Of a stretch of DNA of 64,000 nucleotides, positions 36,978 through 45,306 are shown piece by piece (position 1 is the first letter of the stretch; each line of letters starts with the position of its first letter). Below the pieces are notes generated by a model. The model was not told the origin of the DNA, made no database searches, and saw only the letters and a list, made by a program, of their open reading frames with translations. Location of the stretch: positions 62,001 through 126,000 of the forward strand of contig JAGWHF010000001.1 of assembly GCA_028866895.1 (NCBI GenBank), written 5' to 3'. A program made the position numbers and the translations under genes. This DNA comes from Nitrososphaerota archaeon. Lineage in GTDB: Archaea; Thermoproteota; Nitrososphaeria; Nitrososphaerales; Nitrosopumilaceae.

Positions 36978-37055
36978 ATGCCTCCGTGGAAGACTGTGTG
37001 TAAAATTTGTAAAAAAGAAGACGTAAAAGTACAGAAATTTCTGATCTATGCTTAA
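36978..37055 (+). CDS. Possible 25-residue CxxC micropeptide
   Basis: An ATG-initiated 25-codon frame reads MPPWKTVCKICKKEDVKVQK and five more residues before TAA. It holds one CxxC pair, not two, so it could be a remnant of a zinc-ribbon gene or a real micropeptide. It lies in the AT-rich gap before a related small zinc protein. There is no further support. Confidence 0.25.
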   Translation: MPPWKTVCKICKKEDVKVQKFLIYA

Positions 37056-37103
37056 ATCACACTAATACTACAATATACCACACAGGTAATAAGTGAACAC
37101 AAA

Positions 37104-37340
37104 ATGACATGTAAAGGAATATGCACAAGGTACAAGGCACAGAAGCCAGTAGGTACGGGCCGGTACGCATCAGGACAGAAAAGATGCCAAATTTGTGAAA
37201 TCTTCATCAAATGGGAAGGTCTTTGGTGTCCTTGCTGCGGATACAGACTCAGAACTAAACCACGAAACCTCAAGTACAAAGCAAAACTACGAGCCAGAGT
37301 CGAAGCTGATCAACTAGAAGCGATAGCAATAAAGGCTTAG
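37104..37340 (+). CDS. Small zinc-finger protein
   Basis: A 78-residue basic protein with C3, C7, C28, C31 and CPCCG near residues 42-46, giving a likely zinc site, followed by a highly basic tail (RLRTKPRNLKYKAKLRARV). I recall proteins of this type as common in Nitrososphaerota genomes. A nucleic-acid-binding role fits the charge, but no function is known to me. Confidence 0.75.
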   Translation: MTCKGICTRYKAQKPVGTGRYASGQKRCQICEIFIKWEGLWCPCCGYRLRTKPRNLKYKAKLRARVEADQLEAIAIKA

Positions 37341-37359
37341 AACAGCTGACGTAAGGCTG

Positions 37360-37695
37360 ATGATCTCGCAGGCCGGTTACAGGAAAAAGACCGTTCAGGT
37401 GGATCATCGGGATTTCTTGGTACAATTGGTTCCCTTCGATAATGGAGATTTTATTTCCATAACTGAGGGCAAGGAAAGGATTGGGACACTTGTTGTTTCA
37501 ATCGGTTCTAGCGGTCGTACAAGTACTGCCACAGTAATTCCATCAAGATCCGAGACCACGTTTTTGAAGATGGTCTCGGAAAGGGTGGCGTCAACTGTAA
37601 ACGGCATCTGCATTTTTTCTTTAAACATACAAAAAGAGCTGGATCTTGAAAGCATGAAGGTACTCATGAACGAAATAATGGAGATTATCAGGTAA
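37360..37695 (+). CDS. Proteasome assembly chaperone (PAC3/4)-like protein
   Basis: A 111-residue protein with the strand order of PAC3-type chaperones: a long N-terminal pair of strands (VQVDHRDFLVQLVPFDNGDFISITE), then KERIGTLVVSIG, and a C-terminal FSLNIQKELDLESMKVLMNEIMEII strand-helix. Such proteins help proteasome alpha-ring assembly in eukaryotes and archaea. The match is by pattern only. Its stop overlaps the ubiD start (TAATG). Confidence 0.45.
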   Translation: MISQAGYRKKTVQVDHRDFLVQLVPFDNGDFISITEGKERIGTLVVSIGSSGRTSTATVIPSRSETTFLKMVSERVASTVNGICIFSLNIQKELDLESMKVLMNEIMEIIR

Positions 37696-39035
37696 TGGGA
37701 CAGGACCTGCGCGGATTCCTTGATGCCATTGGACGCAAGGGCGACCTGGCCGTCGTAAAAAAGCGGGTATCGCCAAAATATGAGGTCGCGGCAATAACTG
37801 CAAAACTCGACGGGTCAAAGGCCGTCCTGTTTGAAAATATCAGGGGGAGCAAGTTCCGCGTCGTGTCCAATCTGGTAGGCACAAAATCCCGGTTTGCCAT
37901 TGCCGTGGGTTCAAAGGAGGGCCTTATTCACGAGAAGGTAAGCAGCGCCATCAACCGCGCATCGAGGCCAAAAATCACCGCCAAGGCAAGTTTCAGGGAG
38001 AACCATTCTGGGGACCTTTACGATCTTCCAATGGTAACCCATTTTGAGAAGGAGCCAGGGGCCTTTGTCACATCTTCCATAGTTTACACGATGAATCAGG
38101 AGACCGGAACCCAGAACTCCTCCTTCCACCGGCTGCTAAGAATTGACGAGAGGCACTTCTCCATACGGATGGTGGAGGGAAGGCACTTGCACAGGTCATA
38201 TGTGTACGCCAAGGAGCGCGGGGAGGACCTAAGGGTGGCGATAACAGTGGGTGTGCATCCTGCCATCTCGATTGCGGGTGCGTATCAGGCGGAATGGGGC
38301 AGGGATGAGCTTGAGATTGCAAACGTCCTGCTAAACAGGAAGCTGGAGCTTGCCATGTGCCCCTATTCGGGGATGCTCGTGCCGTCGGATGCGGAGATTG
38401 TAATGGAGGGGCGCATATTGAAGGACAGGACCCACAAGGAATGGATGGTCGAGATGCTGCGTACATACGACTTCAAAAGGGAACAGCCGGTCTTTGAGTT
38501 GGAAAGGATGTACTATAGGGACAATCCAATCTATCATGACATACTGTCAGGATATGGCGAGCACCGGCTGCTGATGGGGATGCCCATCGAGGCGAAGATA
38601 AACAAGAATCTCAGGAAGACAATGCCCCAGGTAAGAAAAGTTGTGCTCAGCGACGGGGGATGCAACTGGCTGCATGCCGTAGTGCAGATCTCAAAGAAAA
38701 AAGAGTCTGATCCTAGGAAGGCCATTGATGCCGCCTTTGGCGCGCACAGGTCGCTAAAGCACGTGGTCGTGGTGGACGATGACATTGACCCATCCAACCC
38801 CGTCGAGGTGGAGTATGCGATAGCTACGAGGTTTCAGGCGGACAAGAACCTGGTTGTAGTGCCAAGGGTGAGGGGCTCAAGTCTTGACCCCTCAAGCGAC
38901 CAGAAAAAACTGCTCACAACGAAGATGGGAATGGATGCAACAAAATCATTCTCAAAAAGGCCGGAGGGGTTCGAGATTGCAAAGATCCCTGGCATTGAAA
39001 GAATATCCGTCAAAAAATTTCTAAAATCATCTTAG
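37695..39035 (+). CDS. ubiD: UbiD-family decarboxylase
   Basis: A 446-residue prenylated-FMN-dependent decarboxylase. The sequence TSSIVYTMNQETGTQNSSFHR, HLHRSYVYAKERGEDL and VGVHPAISIAGA are family marks around the cofactor site, and late Glu/Asp motifs (HVVVVDDDIDPSNPVEVEYA) are present. Besides aromatic acids, archaeal UbiD proteins act as anhydromevalonate-phosphate decarboxylase in the modified mevalonate route, a reasonable candidate role here. It converges with ctaB with a 9-bp overlap. Confidence 0.9.
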   Translation: MGQDLRGFLDAIGRKGDLAVVKKRVSPKYEVAAITAKLDGSKAVLFENIRGSKFRVVSNLVGTKSRFAIAVGSKEGLIHEKVSSAINRASRPKITAKASFRENHSGDLYDLPMVTHFEKEPGAFVTSSIVYTMNQETGTQNSSFHRLLRIDERHFSIRMVEGRHLHRSYVYAKERGEDLRVAITVGVHPAISIAGAYQAEWGRDELEIANVLLNRKLELAMCPYSGMLVPSDAEIVMEGRILKDRTHKEWMVEMLRTYDFKREQPVFELERMYYRDNPIYHDILSGYGEHRLLMGMPIEAKINKNLRKTMPQVRKVVLSDGGCNWLHAVVQISKKKESDPRKAIDAAFGAHRSLKHVVVVDDDIDPSNPVEVEYAIATRFQADKNLVVVPRVRGSSLDPSSDQKKLLTTKMGMDATKSFSKRPEGFEIAKIPGIERISVKKFLKSS

Positions 39036-39935
39036 GAGGGAATCGACCATCAATGCGATGAAGAGGATGGCAAGGTAGGGGCTGGAGAACTTGAAGAGTG
39101 TCCAGGACGCCCTCTCCGAAGGCCTGACAAGCAACCACAAGCTCAGAGCTACCATGACTGCACCGGACGCGATGGCGGTGTAAAGGTAGACGGCGTGGAA
39201 CAGATGCCCGCCGGCGGCGTCGGTCATGAAGAACGGAAGGACGCTAAACAGCACCATCATGAGGGTGGTGCCGGCAATTACCCGCACCGATGTCTTTTCG
39301 GATTCTACAGCGGTAAGCATGGGCACCTTGACCTTGTTGTAGTCGTCCTTGACGTGCAGGGTCAGGCTCCATATGTGCATGGGGATCCAAACAAAGACCA
39401 GGCCTGCCATGACAAGTCCTAGATCCCACAATCCGGTCGTTGTTACCGCCACATATCCTATCATTGCCGGCGCTCCGCCGGAGAACCCGCCAAGTATGAT
39501 GTTTGTCCTGCTCCTCCTCTTCAGCAGCTTGCTGTAGACAAGAATGTTGTCTGCAAGTCCGAATGCCATGAAGATGCCGGCCCAGGTATTGATTGCAAAA
39601 GCGCACACGAGGGATATTCCCGCCAGTATCAGCCCGAAATAAAGGGCCTTTTCCGCAGGGAAGATCCTCCTGCTCGGAATGGGCCTCTCCTTCGTCCTCT
39701 CCATGACGGCGTCTATGTCCCTGTCATTGTAGTTTGTCAGCGTATTGGCTGCGGCGGAGCCTGCCATCACGCCGAAGGTCACAAGCGCCCAGGTAAGGGC
39801 GGAGACTGGAATATGGTAAAGGTTGGATGCCGTATAGGTTGCTCCCATGGCGGTAAATACCAGAAGGTACCAAATCTTGGGCTTGGTTACCTCATAGTAT
39901 ATCTTTATTCGAGAACCCGCCTTTGTTGTTAGCAC
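39027..39935 (-). CDS. ctaB: Protoheme IX farnesyltransferase (heme o synthase)
   Basis: A 302-residue UbiA-superfamily prenyltransferase with about nine membrane helices. NTLTNYNDRDIDAVMERTKERPIPS is the first Asp-rich motif in the form typical of CtaB, and VWIPMHIWSLTLHVKDDYNKVKVPMLT holds the second. It farnesylates heme b for heme-copper terminal oxidases, which fits an aerobic archaeon. The start is an ATG/GTG-type codon at 39935. Confidence 0.92.
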   Translation of the reverse strand: MLTTKAGSRIKIYYEVTKPKIWYLLVFTAMGATYTASNLYHIPVSALTWALVTFGVMAGSAAANTLTNYNDRDIDAVMERTKERPIPSRRIFPAEKALYFGLILAGISLVCAFAINTWAGIFMAFGLADNILVYSKLLKRRSRTNIILGGFSGGAPAMIGYVAVTTTGLWDLGLVMAGLVFVWIPMHIWSLTLHVKDDYNKVKVPMLTAVESEKTSVRVIAGTTLMMVLFSVLPFFMTDAAGGHLFHAVYLYTAIASGAVMVALSLWLLVRPSERASWTLFKFSSPYLAILFIALMVDSLLR

Positions 39936-39985
39936 GCTCGTCCCTTTTTGGGGGTTTTTTGTTATTTATAGGTTGAAAATACCGA

Positions 39986-40444
39986 TTATTTGGAGGGTTT
40001 GTAAGGCATGGGCTTGGTAGTCCTCTTCATCTCTATGAAGCTCTCCGAACGCTGGACACCCTGAATCCTGCCGACACGCTCTGATATGAGCCTGTGCATC
40101 TCGTCAAGATTCCTCGCATACATGGTGGCAATAATGTCAAACCTGCCGGTTACCTCGGAGATCTCCCTTACCTCGGGTATCTTCAGGAGCTCATCAATGA
40201 CATGGTCCCTCATCTTGGAGTCCATGTTTATGCCTGTGAGAGCCTTTACTGTATAGCCAAGTTCCCTGTCGTTTACGACGATGGTGAACCTCTCGATAAG
40301 CTTCCTTTTGATAAGCCTCTTTATCCTGCTGTAAACGACGGAGGAGTTTACGTTTATCTTCTTTGAGATGCGGGGCACCGAGATATTTGCATCCTGGGAC
40401 AGTTCAGACAAAATTATCATATCCAGATCATCAACTTTTGCCAC
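39986..40444 (-). CDS. Lrp/AsnC family transcriptional regulator
   Basis: A 152-residue feast/famine regulator. The N-terminal helix-turn-helix (DDLDMIILSELSQDANISVPRISKKINVNSSVVYSRIKRL) is followed by a C-terminal RAM ligand-binding domain (residues about 65-140, with VREISEVTGRFDIIATMYARN). A perfect palindrome 10 bp upstream of the start suggests autoregulation. Target genes are not known. Confidence 0.93.
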   Translation of the reverse strand: MAKVDDLDMIILSELSQDANISVPRISKKINVNSSVVYSRIKRLIKRKLIERFTIVVNDRELGYTVKALTGINMDSKMRDHVIDELLKIPEVREISEVTGRFDIIATMYARNLDEMHRLISERVGRIQGVQRSESFIEMKRTTKPMPYKPSK

Positions 40445-40453
40445 TCAAAACAC

Positions 40454-40472
40454 CATTTATTGTGAATAAATG
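40454..40472. promoter_or_regulatory. Operator-like palindrome in front of the Lrp gene
   Basis: CATTTATTGTGAATAAATG is a perfect inverted repeat with 8-bp arms and a 3-bp centre. It lies between the Lrp start codon (40444) and a TATA-like GTTTATTAAG on the minus strand (about 40487-40478), so it covers the expected transcription start. This is the place for an autoregulatory site. Confidence 0.6.
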
Positions 40473-40519
40473 GATCTTAATAAACTTGTTATTATAATTT
40501 TTCCAAAAATTCCGGAAGA

Positions 40520-41599
40520 TCAGACATAACCTTTCTTGTACAGCATCTCGGCCAGCAGCACCGCGCCCTTGGCAGATCCCATCTTCTCATTGTGCGAGAA
40601 CAGCACGTACTTGATGCCGTTGTCAAATACTGTGTCCTCCCTAATCCTTCCGACAACCGTTGTCATGCCTCCGTTAATCTCGCGGTCAAGCCTGGGCTGC
40701 GGCCTTGTAGGATCCTCGTTTACCATGAGGTACTCCTTGGGTGCGGAGGGCAGGCCGGCTACGCTTACCTTGCTTGAAAACTCCTTCATGGCGCTCTTGA
40801 CGCCCTCAGGATCGGTATGCGCCGCAGTCTCTACAAAGACCGTCTCCGTATGGCCGTCTATTACGGGCACCCTGGTACACGTGCAGCTGACTTTGAGTTT
40901 CGCAGGATCTATCTTGCCGTCTACCAGCTTGCCCAGGATCTTCCCAGTCTCAAGCCTGACCTTGTCTTCCTCCTTTGGGATGTAGGGGATGATATTGTCT
41001 GTAATGTCGAGGGCCGAGACGCCGGGGGACCTTCCCGCTCCCGACATTGACTGCATGGAGGTCATGATTATCTTCTGGGCGCCAAACCTGTCCAGCAGGG
41101 GCTTCATCGTGATGGCAAGTCCGGTGGTGGTGCAGTTTGGCAGGGGCGCCACAAAGCCCTTCCAGCCCCTGTTCTTTCTCTGCTGGTCAAGGAGGGCGAT
41201 GTGGTCGTCATTGATGCCTGGGATGAGTATGGGAACGTCAGGCTCGTACCTGTATGCTGCCGAGGTGCTGATTACAGGCACAAACTGCGCAAACCGGGTC
41301 TCAATATCCCTTGCAGCCTCGCTTTCAACTGAGCTGAATATCACGTCTAGATTTTCCGGCTTTATGTCTTCGACCGACTCGACGGTCATCTCCTTAATAT
41401 AATCTGGGATGGGGTCCCTGATGTGCCACTTGAGTATGCCGCTATTCTGGTCCCTTATCGCCTCGACAAACTTTTTCTTCGCGGATCTCTCGGAGGCCGC
41501 TATCTGAGTTACCTCAAACCACGGGTGGTTATTTAGGGCCACTGCGAATTCCTGGCCTACCGCCCCGGTCACGCCTATGATGGCCACTCGCTTCTTCAT
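40520..41599 (-). CDS. asd: Aspartate-semialdehyde dehydrogenase family (possible malonyl-CoA reductase)
   Basis: About 359 residues from the ATG at 41599. IIGVTGAVGQEF is the NADP-binding loop, APLPNCTTTGLA holds the catalytic Cys, and SMSGAGRSPGV and CTRVPVIDGHTE the substrate and His motifs. It reduces aspartyl phosphate in threonine/methionine synthesis. The archaeal form is homologous to the malonyl-CoA/succinyl-CoA reductase of Sulfolobales, so a role in the 3-hydroxypropionate/4-hydroxybutyrate cycle cannot be excluded. Confidence 0.88.
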   Translation of the reverse strand: MKKRVAIIGVTGAVGQEFAVALNNHPWFEVTQIAASERSAKKKFVEAIRDQNSGILKWHIRDPIPDYIKEMTVESVEDIKPENLDVIFSSVESEAARDIETRFAQFVPVISTSAAYRYEPDVPILIPGINDDHIALLDQQRKNRGWKGFVAPLPNCTTTGLAITMKPLLDRFGAQKIIMTSMQSMSGAGRSPGVSALDITDNIIPYIPKEEDKVRLETGKILGKLVDGKIDPAKLKVSCTCTRVPVIDGHTETVFVETAAHTDPEGVKSAMKEFSSKVSVAGLPSAPKEYLMVNEDPTRPQPRLDREINGGMTTVVGRIREDTVFDNGIKYVLFSHNEKMGSAKGAVLLAEMLYKKGYV

Positions 41600-41686
41600 A
41601 CGAAAAAATTTCGCTTGTACAATTAATAATCCTTTAGCAGGGAGGACCAAAACACAACTAAATACCCAGAATCATGTCAGGAAGGT

Positions 41687-42766
41687 ATGAGGCTCCGTAT
41701 ATCGGGCCCTGTTGCAAACCACAGGGCAGTGGTGCATGGTGGGATACAATCGTCCGGCAGAAAGACCGGCCCGGCAACAATCGACTTTAGTTCAAACGTC
41801 AACCCGCTAGGCTGCCCGCCTGCGGCGCGCAACATTCTGAAAAAAAGTACGGGCCTGATTTCCCAATACCCGGATTCCAACTCGGCACTACTGAGGAAAA
41901 GTCTGGCAAAATACACGGGAGTGCAAGTGGGGAGGATTACCGTAGGAAATGGGGCCACCGAGATAATTTACAATTTCTGCCGGGCCTTTCTTGAGGGCCG
42001 CAAGGTGCTGATGCCAGTGCCTACATTTGGGGAGTACGAGGCGGCATCCCGCCTGTACGGTGCAAGGATGTCCTACTTCAAGACCATGGACCTGAACAAG
42101 GATATTGACGGCTTTCTTGACGAGATGCAAAAAAACCAGTGCGTCTTTGTCTGCAACCCGAACAACCCGACGGGCGCGCTTACAAGAAAGAAAAACCTTG
42201 GGAGAATCCTGGATGTGGCGCGCAGGAATTCGGCGCTTGTCTTCATCGACGAATGTTTCATCGAACTTGCGTCAAACCCTGGCGAGTCCGTGGTTCCGGC
42301 ACTGGGGAGTTATGACAATCTTTTCGTCCTGAGGTCCATGACAAAGTCATTTGGCCTTGCGGGGCTGAGGGTCGGCTACGGCCTTGGGAGCGAAAAAATG
42401 ATCACGGTGTTGAACACCATAAAGATCCCATGGAACCTGGGCGGTGTTGCACAGAACGTGGCGACGAAAACCCTTCCTGGGAGGTCATATCTTGGGAGGA
42501 CGAGAAGCCTGATTGAAAGGGAGCGGGAATTTCTGAAAAACTCGATTTCTAAAATTAGGGGTTTTCAATGTTATGATTCTGACGCAAATTTCATGCTGGT
42601 AAGATCAAAGGTCAGGTCAGGACTGGTCCAGAGAAGGCTGCTTGAAAGGGGCATCCTGGTGAGGGACTGCAGCTCGTTTAGGGGGCTTGATGACAGTTTC
42701 ATACGGATAGCTGTCCGGACCCGCCGTGAAAACCGCAGGCTCGTGGAGGCATTGGGAAAAATTTGA
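41687..42766 (+). CDS. cobD: L-threonine-O-3-phosphate decarboxylase-type PLP enzyme
   Basis: A 359-residue fold-type I PLP enzyme of the histidinol-phosphate aminotransferase/CobD group. The start FSSNVNPLGCPP is characteristic of cobalamin CobD (CobC in the Pseudomonas naming). CNPNNPTGAL and SMTKSFGLAGLRVGY with the PLP lysine complete the site. It provides the aminopropanol phosphate arm of B12. It is first in a tight operon, overlapping cbiP by 4 bp. Confidence 0.9.
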   Translation: MRLRISGPVANHRAVVHGGIQSSGRKTGPATIDFSSNVNPLGCPPAARNILKKSTGLISQYPDSNSALLRKSLAKYTGVQVGRITVGNGATEIIYNFCRAFLEGRKVLMPVPTFGEYEAASRLYGARMSYFKTMDLNKDIDGFLDEMQKNQCVFVCNPNNPTGALTRKKNLGRILDVARRNSALVFIDECFIELASNPGESVVPALGSYDNLFVLRSMTKSFGLAGLRVGYGLGSEKMITVLNTIKIPWNLGGVAQNVATKTLPGRSYLGRTRSLIEREREFLKNSISKIRGFQCYDSDANFMLVRSKVRSGLVQRRLLERGILVRDCSSFRGLDDSFIRIAVRTRRENRRLVEALGKI

Positions 42767-43602
42767 AAAAAGCTCTGATGGTCCAGGGCACATCCTCGGG
42801 TGCGGGCAAGACGACACTTGTCACTGCCCTCTGCAGGATCTTTGCAGGGGAGGGTTTCAGGGTGGCTCCATTCAAGTCGCAGAACATGTCGGCATACTCC
42901 TACAGGGGGGACGGCTTTGAGATCTCGCGGGCGCAGGCAATCCAGGCGATTGCGGCCAGGGCCGACATGCTGCCTGAGATGAATCCAATCTTGCTCAAAC
43001 CACTTGGCGAGTACCGAAGCGAGGTTTTTGTCATGGGAAGAAGCTACAAAAAAATGCATGCAGACGAGTATTACAAAAAGTTCGCATTGGGGACGGGACT
43101 TGAAACGGCAACCAAGGCGCTTGATACCCTGCTTTCGGCGTACGACCTGGTCATCCTGGAGGGAGCGGGGTCCCCGTCCGAGGTAAACATGCAGAGGTAC
43201 GATATTGCCAACATGCGGATGGCAAGGCATTGTTCGTCACCGGTGCTTCTGGTCTCAGATATTGACAGGGGGGGCACCTTTGCGAGCATTCTTGGGACCA
43301 TGGAGCTGCTTGGAAGGGACAAGAGCTTGGTGGCAGGTTACGTGATAAACAAGTTCAGGGGAGATGCGGGGATTTTGCATCCGGGATTCAGGTTCCTTAA
43401 AAGGAGGACGGGGAGGCCGGTGCTTGGCACAATTCCCCTACTCAATCTCAAGATACCGGAGGAAGATTCGTTGCATGCAAACCCGCGGCATGTCACATTC
43501 GGGCGGGGATACCTCAGATCCCTTGAGAAAGAGATAGAGCAATTAAGTCGGGTCGTTAGATCCAGCCTTGACATGAAGGCAATAGGAGGCATCTTGAAGT
43601 GA
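42763..43602 (+). CDS. cbiP: Cobyric acid synthase, P-loop domain only
   Basis: A 279-residue protein from the TTG at 42763. QGTSSGAGKTTL (P-loop), FKSQNMSAY, MNPILLKP, LEGAGSPSEVNM..DI.NM, SDIDRGGTFA and INKFRGD are all CbiP/CobQ marks. The usual enzyme is about 480-500 residues with a C-terminal glutamine amidotransferase domain. Here the chain ends about 50 residues after the PEEDSL segment, with no triad Cys or His. Overlaps with cobD and cbiB show that the short form is built into the operon. It may use ammonia or a separate glutaminase. Confidence 0.85.
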   Translation: MKKALMVQGTSSGAGKTTLVTALCRIFAGEGFRVAPFKSQNMSAYSYRGDGFEISRAQAIQAIAARADMLPEMNPILLKPLGEYRSEVFVMGRSYKKMHADEYYKKFALGTGLETATKALDTLLSAYDLVILEGAGSPSEVNMQRYDIANMRMARHCSSPVLLVSDIDRGGTFASILGTMELLGRDKSLVAGYVINKFRGDAGILHPGFRFLKRRTGRPVLGTIPLLNLKIPEEDSLHANPRHVTFGRGYLRSLEKEIEQLSRVVRSSLDMKAIGGILK

Positions 43603-44588
43603 TCCTCGTGCCCGTCATTTCAGTACTTGTCGCACTTGCACTTGACCTGTCATTTGGAGATCCCAAAAACAAGTACCACCCCACGGCCTGGGTGGGGGCG
43701 CTTGTGGGAAGGTTGGCACCCATGGCAAGGTCGTCGGACCCTGGGCTCGAAAGGGCCGGCGGAATGGCGCTGGTTGCCTTGATAGCACTGCTTGTGGGCG
43801 TGCCGATGTACTTTGCGGGCAGCACCCTTGGGAACGCGTTAGGCTGGACTGGTGGGACTGCGGGGATAATTGCCATTGCGGCTTCAATCCTTGCAATGGG
43901 GCTCTTGCTCAAGACTACTATTGCCATAAGGGGTATGGAAAGACACGCGGAAAAAATAATGGGAGCCATATCGCGGGGCGATCTTGAAATGGCAAGGGCG
44001 AGTCTTTCAATGATAGTGAAGCGAAGCACCAAGGATCTTGACAGGTCGCATGTAATCTCGGCCACGCTTGAGAGTGTGAGCGAGAACATTGTGGACGGCA
44101 TAACGGGGCCGATGTTCTATTTTGCATTTTTTGGCCTGTCTGGGGCATTTGTATACAGGGTGGTAAATACAGCGGACTCGATGGTGGGGTACAGGACGGA
44201 CCTTTTCAGGAATCTGGGATGGTTCGCGGCAAACTGCGACAAGGTCCTAAATTATGTACCGTCAAGGCTGACAAGCCTGGTAATGGTGCTTGCTTGCCTG
44301 GCAGTGGGATCGGACTGGAAAGCCTCGGCCAGAATAATGAGGAGGGACGGGCCAAAAACGGAGAGTCCCAATGCAGGATATCCGATGGCAACTATGGCGG
44401 GGGCCCTTGGGGTGAGGTTTGAAAAGATCAATCACTACGTCCTGGGGGACGGCGGCGCTGAATTTACAGATGCGCACTTTAGGACCGCGATATCCGTGAT
44501 GAAGGTTACCGCGCTGCTTTTTGCAGGTCTCTTTACGATACCGGTGATCCTTCTGATGTCATACCTGGGTTGGTGGCTTCTTGCTTAA
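43599..44588 (+). CDS. cbiB: Adenosylcobinamide-phosphate synthase
   Basis: A 329-residue membrane protein of the CbiB/CobD family, which attaches aminopropanol phosphate to adenosylcobyric acid. LALDLSFGDPKNKYHPTAWVGALVG is the family N terminus, and DGITGPMFYFAFFGLSGAFVYRVVNTADSMVGY the core. The GTG start overlaps the cbiP stop by 4 bp. About five membrane helices are seen. Confidence 0.94.
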   Translation: MILVPVISVLVALALDLSFGDPKNKYHPTAWVGALVGRLAPMARSSDPGLERAGGMALVALIALLVGVPMYFAGSTLGNALGWTGGTAGIIAIAASILAMGLLLKTTIAIRGMERHAEKIMGAISRGDLEMARASLSMIVKRSTKDLDRSHVISATLESVSENIVDGITGPMFYFAFFGLSGAFVYRVVNTADSMVGYRTDLFRNLGWFAANCDKVLNYVPSRLTSLVMVLACLAVGSDWKASARIMRRDGPKTESPNAGYPMATMAGALGVRFEKINHYVLGDGGAEFTDAHFRTAISVMKVTALLFAGLFTIPVILLMSYLGWWLLA

Positions 44589-45306
44589 GGGCCTGTCCTC
44601 AGCTGTCTCCTTTCTGACAATCATACCATCCAAAGGAGGGGATCTTGATCTCGTTGCAAAAAACATGTACCTGTTTCCGGTAGTCGGGGCCCTAATCGGC
44701 CTGGTAATTGGTGGTGCGGGGTATGGGCTTTCCATGTACGTCCAGCCGCTCATCGTGGGACTCGTACTTACCGGGGGTCTTGTCATAATCACGGGCGTCC
44801 ATCACACCGACGCGTTGTGCGACTTTGCGGATGGCATGATGGCAAAGGGGACAAAGGAGAAGAAGTTCAAAGCCATGCGGGACCCAGCCGTGGGTTCCGC
44901 CGGGGTAGTCACCGTGGTCCTCTACGTGGCAGGCATGATTGCGTCCATTTCCATGATGAGGGGTTTTGCCCTCCTTGAGGCGATCATTGTAAGCGAGCTT
45001 ATGGCAAAGTTTTCAATGGTGCTTCAGGCAAACAGGGGCTCATCTGCATGGGAAGGGCTCAGCTCGCCGTTTACACTGCATATGAAAAACCCCGCAAAGC
45101 TGGCCGCCGCCGCTGGGATGGCGGTGGTGCCTGCAATAGTGCTTGGGGGAATTACCGGGATTATGGTGGTCGCCGCTACCGCACTCATCTCATTTTTGCT
45201 TCTTGGCGCCTCAAACAGGAGTTTTGGCGGCATATCAGGGGATGTATTTGGGGCAAGCAATGAGCTTGTAAGGCTTGCCTCGCTGATAATTTTTGCATCA
45301 AGATGA
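44581..45306 (+). CDS. cobS: Adenosylcobinamide-GDP ribazoletransferase (cobalamin synthase)
   Basis: A 241-residue membrane enzyme that joins the nucleotide loop to adenosylcobinamide-GDP. It begins with SAVSFLTIIP, and the GVHHTDALCDFADGMMAKG segment holds the acidic metal-binding residues of the family. RDPAVGSAGV follows. The TTG start overlaps cbiB by 8 bp. Confidence 0.94.
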   Translation: MLKGLSSAVSFLTIIPSKGGDLDLVAKNMYLFPVVGALIGLVIGGAGYGLSMYVQPLIVGLVLTGGLVIITGVHHTDALCDFADGMMAKGTKEKKFKAMRDPAVGSAGVVTVVLYVAGMIASISMMRGFALLEAIIVSELMAKFSMVLQANRGSSAWEGLSSPFTLHMKNPAKLAAAAGMAVVPAIVLGGITGIMVVAATALISFLLLGASNRSFGGISGDVFGASNELVRLASLIIFASR

